NCBI RefSeq assembly: GCF_000969645.2
Contig: NZ_CP014222.1
Location: 4,281,740-4,345,739 of the forward strand
Direction of reading: 5' to 3'
Length of the DNA stretch: 64,000 bases
DNA from: Janthinobacterium sp. B9-8
Lineage (GTDB): Bacteria > Pseudomonadota > Gammaproteobacteria > Burkholderiales > Chitinibacteraceae
The position numbers and the translations under genes are program-made. This document shows, piece after piece, positions 27,587 through 35,832 of this stretch (position 1 is the first letter of the stretch; every line of letters starts with the position of its first letter). The notes beneath the pieces were generated by a model. It searched no databases and was not told the origin of the DNA. It saw only the letters and a list, made by a program, of their open reading frames with translations.

Positions 27587-27783
27587 GACGAGCCTTACGG
27601 TAAAAGCGCCTGAAGATTAGGGCGGGTAGAGCAAACTAGGGAGAGCGATACAGATGTTTAAAAGCGATTGCTTCAGACTTATTGCATTGCATGAATTTGC
27701 TGCATTTTAGCAGATTAGCGCTGCGTATATGGCGGGCATAGTGAGCATTGCGTGCTGTGGCAGAGCTGGCTTGGGCTTGTGAA

Positions 27784-29652
27784 TTAAAGCGCGCCTTTCA
27801 ATAGTGCCATCACCATATAGGGCGTGGTATTGGCCTGGGCCAGCATGGCCGTGCCTGCCTGCTGCAAAATGCGGGCACGGGTGATGCTTCCGGTTTCGGC
27901 TGCAAAGTCAGCATCCCGGATGCGGCTGCGCGAGGCGCTTAGGTCTTCCAGCGAGTTTTGCATGCTCGATACCGCCCACGTAAAGCGATTTTGGTAAGCC
28001 CCTAAAGCGCTGCGGGCGCTATTGACGCTATCTAATGCACTATCGAGCGAGGAGATGGCTTTTTGCGCGTTTGCTGCCGTTAAAGTGTTTACTGAAGTAA
28101 TACCCGCGATGGTGGCGATTGCGGTGGCGAGGGTAATGCCGGCTGTTAACCCCGCGTTTTCAGGGGCTGTTCCGGCAACGCTCAGGCCTTCTTCGCTAAA
28201 GCTTGTAAGCGTAACCGTGCCGCGATTAGTGGCTGCACTGCCACTGCTGGTTGCTGCCCCCGTGATATTGCGTGTGACGGATCCACTGCTACTGGAAATG
28301 CTGGTACTTGACGCGCCGGGCGTATTGTCATTAAGCACCACCGTGCCGCCACCATCCGAAACACTAAAATCACTCAGTGCGGCAGCGGTCAGCCCATTGC
28401 CTTGTGCCATCGATATGGCACTGCTGAGCGCCGATGAAACCGTTGCCGCATTATTGCTCGCGCCAGCGATATTCAAATCTACATGGCTGGCATCAACCAC
28501 TGCTGATGCCAGCGCTGAATTGCGCACAGTAAAGCTGATCCCATTGACTGCAAACTGAGCACCAGCCCCTATACTGGCGGCAATATTAAATGTGTTTTGA
28601 GCCGCCACCGCCGCCGTTCCCTGAGAGCCTACAGCTCCAGCTGCCAAGCCTGTTTGGCTAAGAAACGCCGCTTTATTGGCGGCTGCAGTTGCTGCATTAG
28701 CGACCGTGCCGTTTAAACCAATATTAATATTGCGGCCATCCGCAGCGCTGATCGTCACAATGCCGGCACTGGCGCTTGCCGTTACACCGGTTTGCGCTGC
28801 AAAGCCTGCAATCGCATTGGCAAGGTTAGTGCCTTGGCTGCTGGCATCCGTGCCCGCGCTGACCGAGCCAATATCAACGCCATTGATGCTAAATGCAGCA
28901 ATATTGCTAAATGAGCCGGGGGCTGCGCTAATTACTTTTGTGCTGGCACTAGCGCTGACGCCTGAGGTGGCCGAGGTGTCATTAATGGCCGAAGCAATCG
29001 CAAAAGCGCTATCTGCAGTCTGCCCTGCAGCAGCGCCCAGTATTGAAGCGTTGACCGACACATTATTCAGCAGCAAATCTCCAGCACTGAGCGAGGACGT
29101 GATCGCCTCGCTTTTGAGTGATGCCTCAAACGAAGAGCCTGTGCTGCCTAAGTGTGAGGTTTGCATATTACTGATCGAGCTAATGCTGATTGCATCGCCT
29201 GTGCCCACATAGAAAGAGCGCGAGTTAAAACTGCCATCTAGTAAGCGGATGTTATTAAAGTGGGTGGAGCTGGCAATGCGCTGGATTTCTGCGCTTAACT
29301 GCTGAACTTCATCATTCATTAATTTGCGATCAGCGCTTGATACCGGCGCATTGGCCGCTTGCACGGATAGCTCGCGCATGCGCTGCAAGCTATCGGATAT
29401 CCCGCTCATCGCCCCTTCGGCCGTTTGCACCATCGAAATCCCATCGTTGGCATTACGAATCGATTGGCTCGTGCCATTGATTTTTGAAGACATACGGCTG
29501 CTAATCGCCAGCCCCGCTGCATCATCCTGCGCACGATTGATACGCAGGCCGGATGAAAGGCGATTTAAGGAAATAGCCAAAGCACTTTGCGACGTACTCA
29601 AGCTGCGCTGAGTACTGATTGCCGTAAGGTTGGTATTAAGGCTTATCGCCAT
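27784..29652 (-). CDS. fliC: Flagellin with large variable central domain
   Basis: A 622-aa flagellar filament protein. The conserved N-terminal D0/D1 helices (MAISLNTNLTAISTQRSL; LSSGLRINRAQDDAAGLAI) and C-terminal D1/D0 (ARSALGAYQNRFTWAVSSM; ILQQAGTAMLAQANTTPYMV) flank a ~380-residue Ala/Ser/Gly-rich insertion (about 150-530) with Flagellin_IN-like units such as FSINGVDIGSVSAGTDAS and FAVNGISFTV. Typical flagellins of related bacteria are ~270-500 aa, so this is a large-filament variant. AGGATAGGA precedes the ATG. No other flagellar gene is nearby. Confidence 0.93.
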   Translation of the reverse strand: MAISLNTNLTAISTQRSLSTSQSALAISLNRLSSGLRINRAQDDAAGLAISSRMSSKINGTSQSIRNANDGISMVQTAEGAMSGISDSLQRMRELSVQAANAPVSSADRKLMNDEVQQLSAEIQRIASSTHFNNIRLLDGSFNSRSFYVGTGDAISISSISNMQTSHLGSTGSSFEASLKSEAITSSLSAGDLLLNNVSVNASILGAAAGQTADSAFAIASAINDTSATSGVSASASTKVISAAPGSFSNIAAFSINGVDIGSVSAGTDASSQGTNLANAIAGFAAQTGVTASASAGIVTISAADGRNINIGLNGTVANAATAAANKAAFLSQTGLAAGAVGSQGTAAVAAQNTFNIAASIGAGAQFAVNGISFTVRNSALASAVVDASHVDLNIAGASNNAATVSSALSSAISMAQGNGLTAAALSDFSVSDGGGTVVLNDNTPGASSTSISSSSGSVTRNITGAATSSGSAATNRGTVTLTSFSEEGLSVAGTAPENAGLTAGITLATAIATIAGITSVNTLTAANAQKAISSLDSALDSVNSARSALGAYQNRFTWAVSSMQNSLEDLSASRSRIRDADFAAETGSITRARILQQAGTAMLAQANTTPYMVMALLKGAL

Positions 29653-29974
29653 TTTCCTATCCTGATTTTCTCAGTGAAATGCCGCATAAAACTAAGCAAA
29701 CATTGAGCCGGGCAGGGCCATTCAATCGTTGTGCTGAAGCCCGCATCAGCAAGCATCGTATTGAATCGTTTTTACCTGTTTTTTTATCAAGAAAACGGTT
29801 ATTCAATCAGCCGGATGGCTGGACATAAAAGACGAAATTAAAGCCATCGTCATCCGCTATATCGGACGAAATGTAGAGGACTTAAGTGTATTTTGACGGG
29901 CAGCAGAATTGATGGCGTTAACAAGCACAAGATGTTTACCTGCTGGGTTTACTCGCGCGTACGGCTAGATTTCC
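29653..29974. other. Flagellin 5' region / intergenic
   Basis: No gene seen. It should contain the flagellin promoter on the minus strand. I looked for a sigma-28 pattern (TAAA, 15 nt, GCCGATAA) and found no convincing match. Confidence 0.4.
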
Positions 29975-30262
29975 TCACATCCCAGCCCAGCTTTTCTCTA
30001 TAACCGCCATATCACCCGCCATTATCGACGCATCCCATTCACGGGGTAATCTGTATCGGTCTGGTGAATCTATTCGGACCTCGTCATAAGCCACCGCAAT
30101 GGGCAGCGCAGCCCACAGCACTGCATTACACGGATTCAGATTGTTCGCCAGCGAATTGCATGTCGCTGAACAGCCACTCAAGCTGAAACACACGAATACA
30201 AGGACAGCCACTCTCTGCAGTAAAAGTAATTGGGTCTCTGTTTCCTTACTTGACAAGCGCAC
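29975..30262 (-). CDS. Small putative lipoprotein
   Basis: A 95-aa protein with a hydrophobic segment (LLLLQRVAVLVFVCFSLSGC) ending in a lipobox-like LSGC, so a lipid anchor at Cys31 is plausible. The remainder (NPCNAVLWAALPIAVAYDEV, then DRYRLPREWD) has a second hydrophobic stretch and faintly recalls YceK-type small lipoproteins. The signal peptide is long for a lipoprotein, so a later start (for instance a GTG/TTG within the hydrophobic segment) is possible. It lies at the edge of a gene-poor, accessory-looking region. Confidence 0.5.
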   Translation of the reverse strand: MRLSSKETETQLLLLQRVAVLVFVCFSLSGCSATCNSLANNLNPCNAVLWAALPIAVAYDEVRIDSPDRYRLPREWDASIMAGDMAVIEKSWAGM

Positions 30263-31021
30263 TCACTGCCTTCGTGCCATGTTCGTTAGCAGCTTGAAGG
30301 GCGGTCGCTCCAAGAAAAAATTATCCATATTGCTCGCATGTTTACGATAATTTTTGTAATGAGCAAACCACAGAAGGTGAAGTGAGCTGAAAGATTGCAA
30401 CGGGGATCACGGGTGTTGGATTAGGCCAAAATCGTTGGGATAAAAAGCCAGCTTTTGGCCGACTACCGTCAATTGACAGCCAATTGTCGACCCACAATGA
30501 AACTAACGCAAAAGTAAGTAGTTCGATGTAGTGCCAAGAAGTGCACATGAGTGGCGGCTATGGCCGAGCCGCCATGGCGCGAATTAAAAATGATGAAGGC
30601 CGCTACCTGATGGTTTGCGGCCTCTCATTTTTTCTGGTTCGGCTTTGACATCTCGGCCAAAGCCGACAACTAGTTTGACAATTACCGCCTTCGATTCTGA
30701 GATGGAAACTTTCGACGTCGTGGTTAGCTGGCATCGCCGATCCTCCGGTAGCTCGGCGAGGAAGTGGCTCACGAATCTTGTTCAACGCTCTGCTGAGTGA
30801 ATACGGTGCTGGACGTAACTCAGGTATGCCGCCGCTATTTTGCTGTCGACCTATTACCGGCAAGGTTACTTCGCCGGTCGCTTACGTTAATTATCGCACT
30901 ATCGCAAAGGTGTTGACTTGCAAGGAGTCTGACCGACCGCTGCGCACTTGATCACCGGTATCTTGTTCTCCAGGGGGCTTGCTCTCCTCCCTTCCCCTGA
31001 ACATCTCGCCGGCTATCGTTT
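30263..31021. other. Gene-poor region with a GC-rich hairpin
   Basis: About 760 bp without a credible gene; the short ORFs at 30342-30863 overlap in several frames with no recognisable product. A clean inverted repeat TGGCGGCT (30552-30559) and AGCCGCCA (30567-30574) is present. The composition differs from the flanking core genes. It could be decayed accessory DNA. Confidence 0.4.
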
Positions 31022-31921
31022 TCAGTTTATCTTTTCTGACGATTTGGAGTAGGGCAGTTCAATCTCCCGCTCAGTCAAATTCAAAGCCTTGCCTCCAACC
31101 TTAACCTGCAAAATGGTATTTCCTTCAGTTGTCAAAGACACCACGATCTCTGAAGGCATTTCCATCGAATAGCCCTGTTCCATGACGAGTTTTTTTGCTT
31201 GTAAAGAGTTAACTAGCCCCTGCTGAAACAGATACGAAGCAAGAGCACCGTTAGACGTCCCTGTCGCGGATTCCTCTGGAATACCATAAAGTGGTGCCAA
31301 GTTTCTGCAGTGGGCCATCCCTTCGTTCAAAGTCTCTAGTGTGAATACGTGAAAGCCCACGACGTTCCGCTGCCTGCTGATGTCGCCAACTCGGTCAAAG
31401 TCGGGCTTCATTTCGTGAAGGATTTCCAAGGACTTGACCGGAACCATGATATCCCGGATGCCGGTGCTTACTATCTGTACGGGCATGCCCGCCATAAGTT
31501 CATTTACATTCAGATTCAGAGAAGCTGCAATATCAGCAGGTTCTAAAACGTCAAAAAAACTTGGGGCTTTCTGATCCATCAGGATCGACAAATCATCGGC
31601 TACAACGACTTTCATCAACCCGGCTTTGGTTTCCTGCATGTACTGGCCGGGCCGCACGAATCCCAACTTCGCCAGAGCAAAGAACGTTGCTATCGTGGCA
31701 TGCCCACAAAGATCCACTTCATCTGTTGGCGTAAAAAAACGCACTTTGAAGTCCGCGACACTGGATTTCATCAAAAAGGCTGTTTCGCTGAAGCCAATGA
31801 TTCTGGCAATTTCATGCATTTGCGATTCAGTCAAAGCGTCCGCATCGAAGACGACTCCGGCTGGATTGCCGCCTTGGCTGGTCTTCGCAAAAGCATTGAG
31901 TGTGTAAGCTCTGATTTTCAT
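31022..31921 (-). CDS. PhzF family isomerase/epimerase-like protein
   Basis: A 299-aa protein of the PhzF (diaminopimelate-epimerase fold) superfamily. It begins MKIRAYTLNAFAKTSQGGNPAGVV and contains IARIIGFSETAFLM (with the catalytic-type glutamate), FTPTDEVDLCGHATIATFFAL, and ESATGTSNGALASYL. Only the dedicated PhzF acts in phenazine synthesis, and no phz genes are nearby, so a general metabolite isomerase is more likely. The start is the ATG at 31921; the 33 in-frame codons upstream look untranslated. It lies just outside the left island boundary. Confidence 0.88.
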   Translation of the reverse strand: MKIRAYTLNAFAKTSQGGNPAGVVFDADALTESQMHEIARIIGFSETAFLMKSSVADFKVRFFTPTDEVDLCGHATIATFFALAKLGFVRPGQYMQETKAGLMKVVVADDLSILMDQKAPSFFDVLEPADIAASLNLNVNELMAGMPVQIVSTGIRDIMVPVKSLEILHEMKPDFDRVGDISRQRNVVGFHVFTLETLNEGMAHCRNLAPLYGIPEESATGTSNGALASYLFQQGLVNSLQAKKLVMEQGYSMEMPSEIVVSLTTEGNTILQVKVGGKALNLTEREIELPYSKSSEKIN

Positions 31922-32430
31922 GTCTCCGATTCCTACAATTCTGTTGGCGCAGATCGAAAACTGCCCTCTCAGCCGATTGAAAATTGACTTAGGGCGGGTT
32001 GCTAATTTTTGTCCTAGCAATTGAAATCAATCCGGGACAGATCACGATATTGTTGCTGCTGACCGGCCGCTGTGGGGCGGTCTCTGCCGATCAGGTTACG
32101 AAGTATACTGGTCAAATCCGATGAAAATGACTGATCAGGTCGAAAGAATGGGGTAACTGCATGCGATTGCACTCAGCCCGAGACAATTTGCTACCGATGA
32201 TTTACGAACAATAAATGGCAGCAAGAAAACCGATCTTGGTCCCTGAAAATACTTGACCATTACAGTACATGATCGTTCTTAAAATAGAGACAGGTTATAT
32301 GGTCTTGGTGGCAAACGAAGGGCATGCTATCAAAAGCCAAAATGCAGCGCGGGTATCCTGCGCAGCTCTCTGTCAGCAACGCTGATTTGAGGAATGTATG
32401 AAAGTAGACTGTTGAGTGTGGTTTTGATAC
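31922..32430. other. Gene-poor flank left of the island
   Basis: No ORF with coding character was found. It contains words such as GATCAGG repeated near 32090 and 32135 but nothing that could be classified. It runs into repeats that mirror the island's own right end. Confidence 0.35.
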
Positions 32431-32456
32431 CAACAAATATACCAACAATGGTGACC
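32420..32456. repeat. Paired ATACCAACA repeats outside the island
   Basis: Two direct copies of ATACCAACAA, 13 bp apart, are followed by ATGG. Order and spacing relative to the terminator and att copy that follow resemble the integrase-side end of the island (56160-56316: paired CATATACCTAAA, then ACAATGG, a terminator, the tRNA end). It may be a relic of another element at the same site. Confidence 0.4.
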
Positions 32457-32493
32457 CGTTTTGCTGGCACTTGGGCGAAGGATGATAAATGTA

Positions 32494-32530
32494 AAAAGCC
32501 CCGCAATCGTTAGATTTGCGGGGCTTTTCT
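32494..32530. terminator. Rho-independent-type hairpin by the left att copy
   Basis: Arms AAAAAGCCCCGCAA and TTGCGGGGCTTTT with a short loop, A-rich on one side and T-rich on the other, so it can work in both directions. It could be the original terminator of the tRNA-Met gene displaced by the island, or that of an older element. Confidence 0.75.
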
Positions 32531-32555
32531 CTCTGGTGCTAACCAGAGAAGCATC

Positions 32556-32577
32556 TGGTGGTATGGCGGGACTCGAA
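32556..32577. other. attL-like copy of the tRNA-Met 3' end
   Basis: TGGTGG followed by TATGGCGGGACTCGAA (32562-32577) repeats the 3' end of the tRNA-Met gene (56294-56316) in the same orientation, with one C missing and 16 contiguous identical bases. Together with the P4-type integrase next to the tRNA, this marks the left boundary of an integrated element of about 23.7 kb. Confidence 0.8.
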
Positions 32578-32630
32578 ATTAGCCTTGTATGTGGCTGTTT
32601 TACTAGATTGTTGATTTTTTTAAGTCAATT

Positions 32631-32654
32631 CGTATACCTAAGCGTATACCTAAA
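32631..32654. repeat. Two direct CGTATACCTAAR repeats, island left end
   Basis: CGTATACCTAAG (32631-32642) and CGTATACCTAAA (32643-32654) are in tandem, about 55 bp inside the left att copy. They match the pair of CATATACCTAAA at the right end and are candidate arm-type integrase or excisionase binding sites. Confidence 0.65.
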
Positions 32655-33349
32655 ATGTGTAGGTACTTGGTGTTTGGGTATTGTTTTAAGTGAGCGATTG
32701 GCTGATCACTACGATGTTTTCTTGGTGATCTAGGCTCAATCTCGCGCACATCGTAGCGGCTTGTAGTAACGCGGAAAACCACGCCAACTAGCCCTGATCT
32801 CGCACACGGGGTGACGGGAAGATGTCAGCAAATGTGCTTTGATCTATTTTACTCAAAATCCCGATTTCATTGGGGGTAGCGCTTTTTTCGTAATCCTCAG
32901 TTGGATAACTCACTCAAATTGAAGAAGTCAGCATAACCGGTTTCTTACTAAGCTGGGTTTTGGGCTCAATCCCTACCTAATTGGGATCGTAATAAAATTA
33001 CTACCCCTTGATATTGAAAGATAAATCGTAAAATGGCTGTGTCATTATCGGGGCTTGACTAGGGCTTGCCCAAGGTAAGACTGAGGCAAGAGGCGTGATG
33101 GCCTAGCAACTTACCCCATTGGGGGAAGTTAAAAGCTAGCTAAGGCGTACCACGTGTGGGCGTGCATCCAAACTTGGAGGCACCAGATATCCTTACATGT
33201 GCGTATTGCTCCACATCTCACTGAGAAGCCAGAATGGTTATCTCGACAGACTCCCGCACATAGAATGCGTCTTCTCTCTCATCCCCCATTGGGGGTGGGA
33301 TAAGTTTGCATATCAGGTGTGCGGTCATACGATCGCACACTGATCAAAG
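32655..33349. other. Noncoding left end of the island with GGGG/CCCC hairpins
   Basis: About 700 bp without a credible ORF. It holds a hairpin AACTT(A)CCCC-ATT-GGGG(G)AAGTT at 33108-33130, a second CCCCCATTGGGGG palindrome at 33283-33295, and a third ATTGGGGG word near 32868. A terminator-like hairpin with GTGTGCG/CGCACAC arms (33312-33344) lies just 3' of the leftward operon. It could encode a structured RNA or contain a replication or packaging site; nothing decides between these. Confidence 0.45.
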
Positions 33350-34201
33350 TTAATTATTAATCTCTGCATTAATCGGCGGGCTGCCTAGGCCAGTGATCCG
33401 ATAGAAGCGGCCTTCGACGGTTTTTTGCAGCTCTTTAGTCTTCCGCATCCCTTCAATGATTGCGGCCTCTACTTCTTCAACGGAACGCTTGTTAGCCGTC
33501 ACATCAATTTCTTCACGCTTCATGTCTTCGTAGCCGTGACAGTTCTTCAAGAGCAGGGTCACAATCGAAGAATTGAACGCGCCAACTAAGCCGCATTCCA
33601 GAATGAAATCTTCCTGAATCTTGCGCGCGCGTGCGTAAGCCCCAAAAAACTCCGGTCTAAGTGGCAATCCTTCTTTGTTTCTAGCCTTGGCCCAATTGCG
33701 TAATGTTTCCTCTGATACCCCGATTCGTTCAGCAAACTTGGTGAAGGTCGGTAGCTCATTAGGGGAGTAATGAATTGCGCCGTTATTAAGAGGAATACGG
33801 CTATAAGCCTTGTTTTCTTTGAAGTATTCAAGCATGAGCGTTGGGTAAGTCTCTTGATACGAGCTGGGCCGTCCTACTGAGCGGGGAGTTTTGTGTGCTT
33901 CTGGATGACTGATCGCGGTCTCTTCTTTTTTTGAAGGATGAGGCCGTTTTACCGGAACATTAGGCGGAACTTGTCGCGGAACATGGACCGGAACTTCTAG
34001 AGGAACATTTACGGCCTGCGGAACATGCTTAATATGCGCTCGTGCCCATTCTTCTCGAGCCGCCATTTGTGATACGGCTTTGCGGCTTACGCCTAATTCT
34101 TCACTCAGTTGGGCAAAGCTTAGGTTTATCTCTGTTTCCCAGCGTAGGCGGCCTGCGTGCCATTCATTCTTTGTTAATCGAGCCACTAACTTACCTCTCA
34201 T
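33350..34201 (-). CDS. Small-terminase-like DNA-packaging protein
   Basis: A 283-aa protein. The N-terminal ~60 residues form a helix-turn-helix (FAQLSEELGVSRKAVSQMA), followed by a Pro/Val-rich linker (~60-95). The C-terminal part (~105-240) resembles phage small terminases: TFTKFAERIGVSEETLRNWA, then FFGAYARARKIQEDFILECG and VTLLLKNCHGYEDM. Its last ~110 residues are clearly paralogous to the neighbouring 119-aa protein. In phage satellites such proteins redirect helper packaging; that role is inferred. It is last in a leftward four-gene operon. Confidence 0.6.
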   Translation of the reverse strand: MRGKLVARLTKNEWHAGRLRWETEINLSFAQLSEELGVSRKAVSQMAAREEWARAHIKHVPQAVNVPLEVPVHVPRQVPPNVPVKRPHPSKKEETAISHPEAHKTPRSVGRPSSYQETYPTLMLEYFKENKAYSRIPLNNGAIHYSPNELPTFTKFAERIGVSEETLRNWAKARNKEGLPLRPEFFGAYARARKIQEDFILECGLVGAFNSSIVTLLLKNCHGYEDMKREEIDVTANKRSVEEVEAAIIEGMRKTKELQKTVEGRFYRITGLGSPPINAEINN

Positions 34202-34235
34202 CCAATGAAACGGCCCGAAGGCCGTTTAAAGCGCT

Positions 34236-34595
34236 TTATTCAACCCAGCCATGCAAGGTTTTCAGCATGAATGCGGCAAACTCAGAGTTATACGAGCCAA
34301 CGAGCCCGCCTTGAATCAGTAGGTCTTCTTGGAGATTGTTGGCGAGCCGGTGGGCATAAGCGAATGCGGGGTATTTCAACTCACCCACATCGTCTTTTTC
34401 ACTGGCCCAGCCGTTCAAGATTTCTGCATTGACATCAATACTCGATGCAAAGCCTTCAAAAGTGGGCAGGGAATGAGGCTCATATAGCATTGAGCCATCG
34501 AGGGCTTTTACCGTGGAATAGGCATCGTTGCGTCTAAAGTAAGCCAGCATTTGCTTAGGGAAGAGGTCTTGGTAGTGCGGTGTTAAATGATTCAT
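34236..34595 (-). CDS. Second small-terminase-like protein (paralogue)
   Basis: A 119-aa protein without the N-terminal helix-turn-helix and linker. PKQMLAYFRRNDAYSTVKAL, LPTFEGFASSIDVNAEILNG and YAHRLANNLQEDLLIQGG align along the whole length with the C-terminal half of the upstream-coordinate neighbour (33350-34201), including the closing LKTLHGW versus LKNCHGY. Tandem duplication followed by divergence is the simplest explanation. It is in the same operon, 34 bp apart. Confidence 0.55.
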   Translation of the reverse strand: MNHLTPHYQDLFPKQMLAYFRRNDAYSTVKALDGSMLYEPHSLPTFEGFASSIDVNAEILNGWASEKDDVGELKYPAFAYAHRLANNLQEDLLIQGGLVGSYNSEFAAFMLKTLHGWVE

Positions 34596-34620
34596 CTTTA
34601 ATTACTCAGTGGTGCAAGGG

Positions 34621-35211
34621 TTATTTAGCTTGGCTTCGATGGATGTGTGCGACGAGATCAGTCGGGAGCAGTGCTTCATCTTTGTATGCGAGGTATTCAT
34701 CAATCTTGCTATTTTCAGCTTCTATAGCCTTGATTTCATCGAGCAGGTTTTGTGCAGGGACAATAGGTCTTAAACGATCGATTTCTGGTTCTGAAACGCC
34801 CATGCTTTTGAGCTGCGCTCGCTTGTCTAGAATGGCTTCTTTCGAATCATTGATCTGGTGATGTAGGCTAGAAATTTGGCTGCTATTTGCTGAGCGTCGG
34901 TGATGTGCTGCAATATCCATTGGGCCAATTGCAACTCTTTTTAATTCCCGCTGAATTTCCCATTTTTGATTTAATGTTTTTAATTGTAAGTACTGAGCAT
35001 TAATTCCTTTTTGTAAAGCTTCTAAGTGTTCCTTCATATGCTCTGGTTCTGCAAAACTTTGCAGCATGAGGTTATGCGGTCTTAATTCATCTAATAGTTT
35101 GTGCAAAGAACAAAAGACTTTGCTTGCTATGTGCTCATTCTCTTTCATTGCTTTGAGAATGGCTGGCGTTGTGACATTGCCGAGTGCTAGAGGAAATTTA
35201 AGATTAAGCAT
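34621..35211 (-). CDS. Coiled-coil protein of unknown function
   Basis: A 196-aa protein starting at the ATG at 35211 (MLNLKFPLALGNVTTPAIL), overlapping the previous gene's stop by 8 nt, so translation is probably coupled. The middle (residues ~60-150) is strongly helical, with heptad-like Leu/Ile spacing and charged residues (QISSLHHQINDSKEAILDKR). The C-terminus contains the only proline-rich turn (RLRPIVPAQ). No family recognised. Its position in a packaging-like operon suggests a phage or satellite function. Confidence 0.6.
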   Translation of the reverse strand: MLNLKFPLALGNVTTPAILKAMKENEHIASKVFCSLHKLLDELRPHNLMLQSFAEPEHMKEHLEALQKGINAQYLQLKTLNQKWEIQRELKRVAIGPMDIAAHHRRSANSSQISSLHHQINDSKEAILDKRAQLKSMGVSEPEIDRLRPIVPAQNLLDEIKAIEAENSKIDEYLAYKDEALLPTDLVAHIHRSQAK

Positions 35212-35425
35212 GATTTGTATCTCGTTTATGTGGGTTAATGACGGCAGCTTCATTGAGGCGTGCCAAAGTGAGTAGCGATGTGGCGGCGTGTACGTCGCCA
35301 TTTCTTGCTGCATTAAGGACTTGGTTAATCAGTTCGGGGACGTGTTTGCTGAGCTGATTAAAAGCACTGACAGAAGCGGTACTGCCTTTGGGGCGGCCCC
35401 CTTTGTTGATGCTGGATGTATTCAT
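35204..35425 (-). CDS. Small protein, first gene of the left-end operon
   Basis: A 73-aa protein. It begins MNTSSINKGGRPKGS, a basic GRPKGS motif (AT-hook-like, frequent at the N-terminus of phage DNA-packaging and regulatory proteins), followed by amphipathic helices (PELINQVLNAARNGDVHAAT). Function unknown. It heads the leftward operon and is divergent from vgrG across a 407-bp intergenic region. Confidence 0.55.
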   Translation of the reverse strand: MNTSSINKGGRPKGSTASVSAFNQLSKHVPELINQVLNAARNGDVHAATSLLTLARLNEAAVINPHKRDTNHA

Positions 35426-35832
35426 TTTTTTGTGAGACTTGGAGAGCTAAAACGCCATTATCTATCGTGATATTGCTAGGTATTTGCGTGGTTTTCCTGT
35501 TTTCAACCTAGATTTGAATCGTAAAGTGGAAACGCAATTGTTGTGTGTTGTCTTCAGTCATCGGAGGGGTTTAAAACGCGAAGGGAGGGAGCACTTGCTG
35601 GAAGCTTGATACTTGATACTTGATACAGGGTAATCAGGCTTATTTTTATGCGTAGTAAGCGAGATTACGATTAATCCTACAAATGAGTTTCTTCATAAGA
35701 AACAAGGAGTAAAGGATTACCCTTACTTCGTGAGTAGGGTCTTTCCGTAAAAATGTCAACAAACTGTAATTTTATAGGCAAACGGGGAAAACATCGGGTA
35801 ATCTGATCGCTTGATAAAATCGTGGAACGACC
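35426..35832. other. Divergent intergenic region with tandem CTTGATA repeats
   Basis: It holds the promoters of the leftward small-protein operon and of vgrG. Three perfect tandem heptamers CTTGATA occur at 35605-35625, a possible protein-binding array or a slippage product. An AT-rich stretch near 35640-35800 likely carries the vgrG promoter. No gene seen. Confidence 0.5.

Noticed and set aside
28022..28558. Long plus-strand ORFs (up to 178 codons) inside the flagellin gene
   Set aside because: They are antisense to Ala/Ser-rich codons, which often leave open frames; there is no start context or domain.
29653..29830. Sigma-28 promoter for flagellin
   Set aside because: Only a TAAA-like -35 with a poor -10 match could be found on the minus strand.
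30342..30863. Several overlapping ORFs of 60-86 codons
   Set aside because: They overlap one another on both strands with no motif or ribosome site, in a gene-poor region.
31022..31921. Phenazine biosynthesis locus
   Set aside because: A single PhzF-family gene without any other phz gene; the superfamily is mostly unrelated to phenazines.
32556..32577. A second tRNA gene or tRNA pseudogene
   Set aside because: Only the 3' end of tRNA-Met is present, as expected of an att site after integration.
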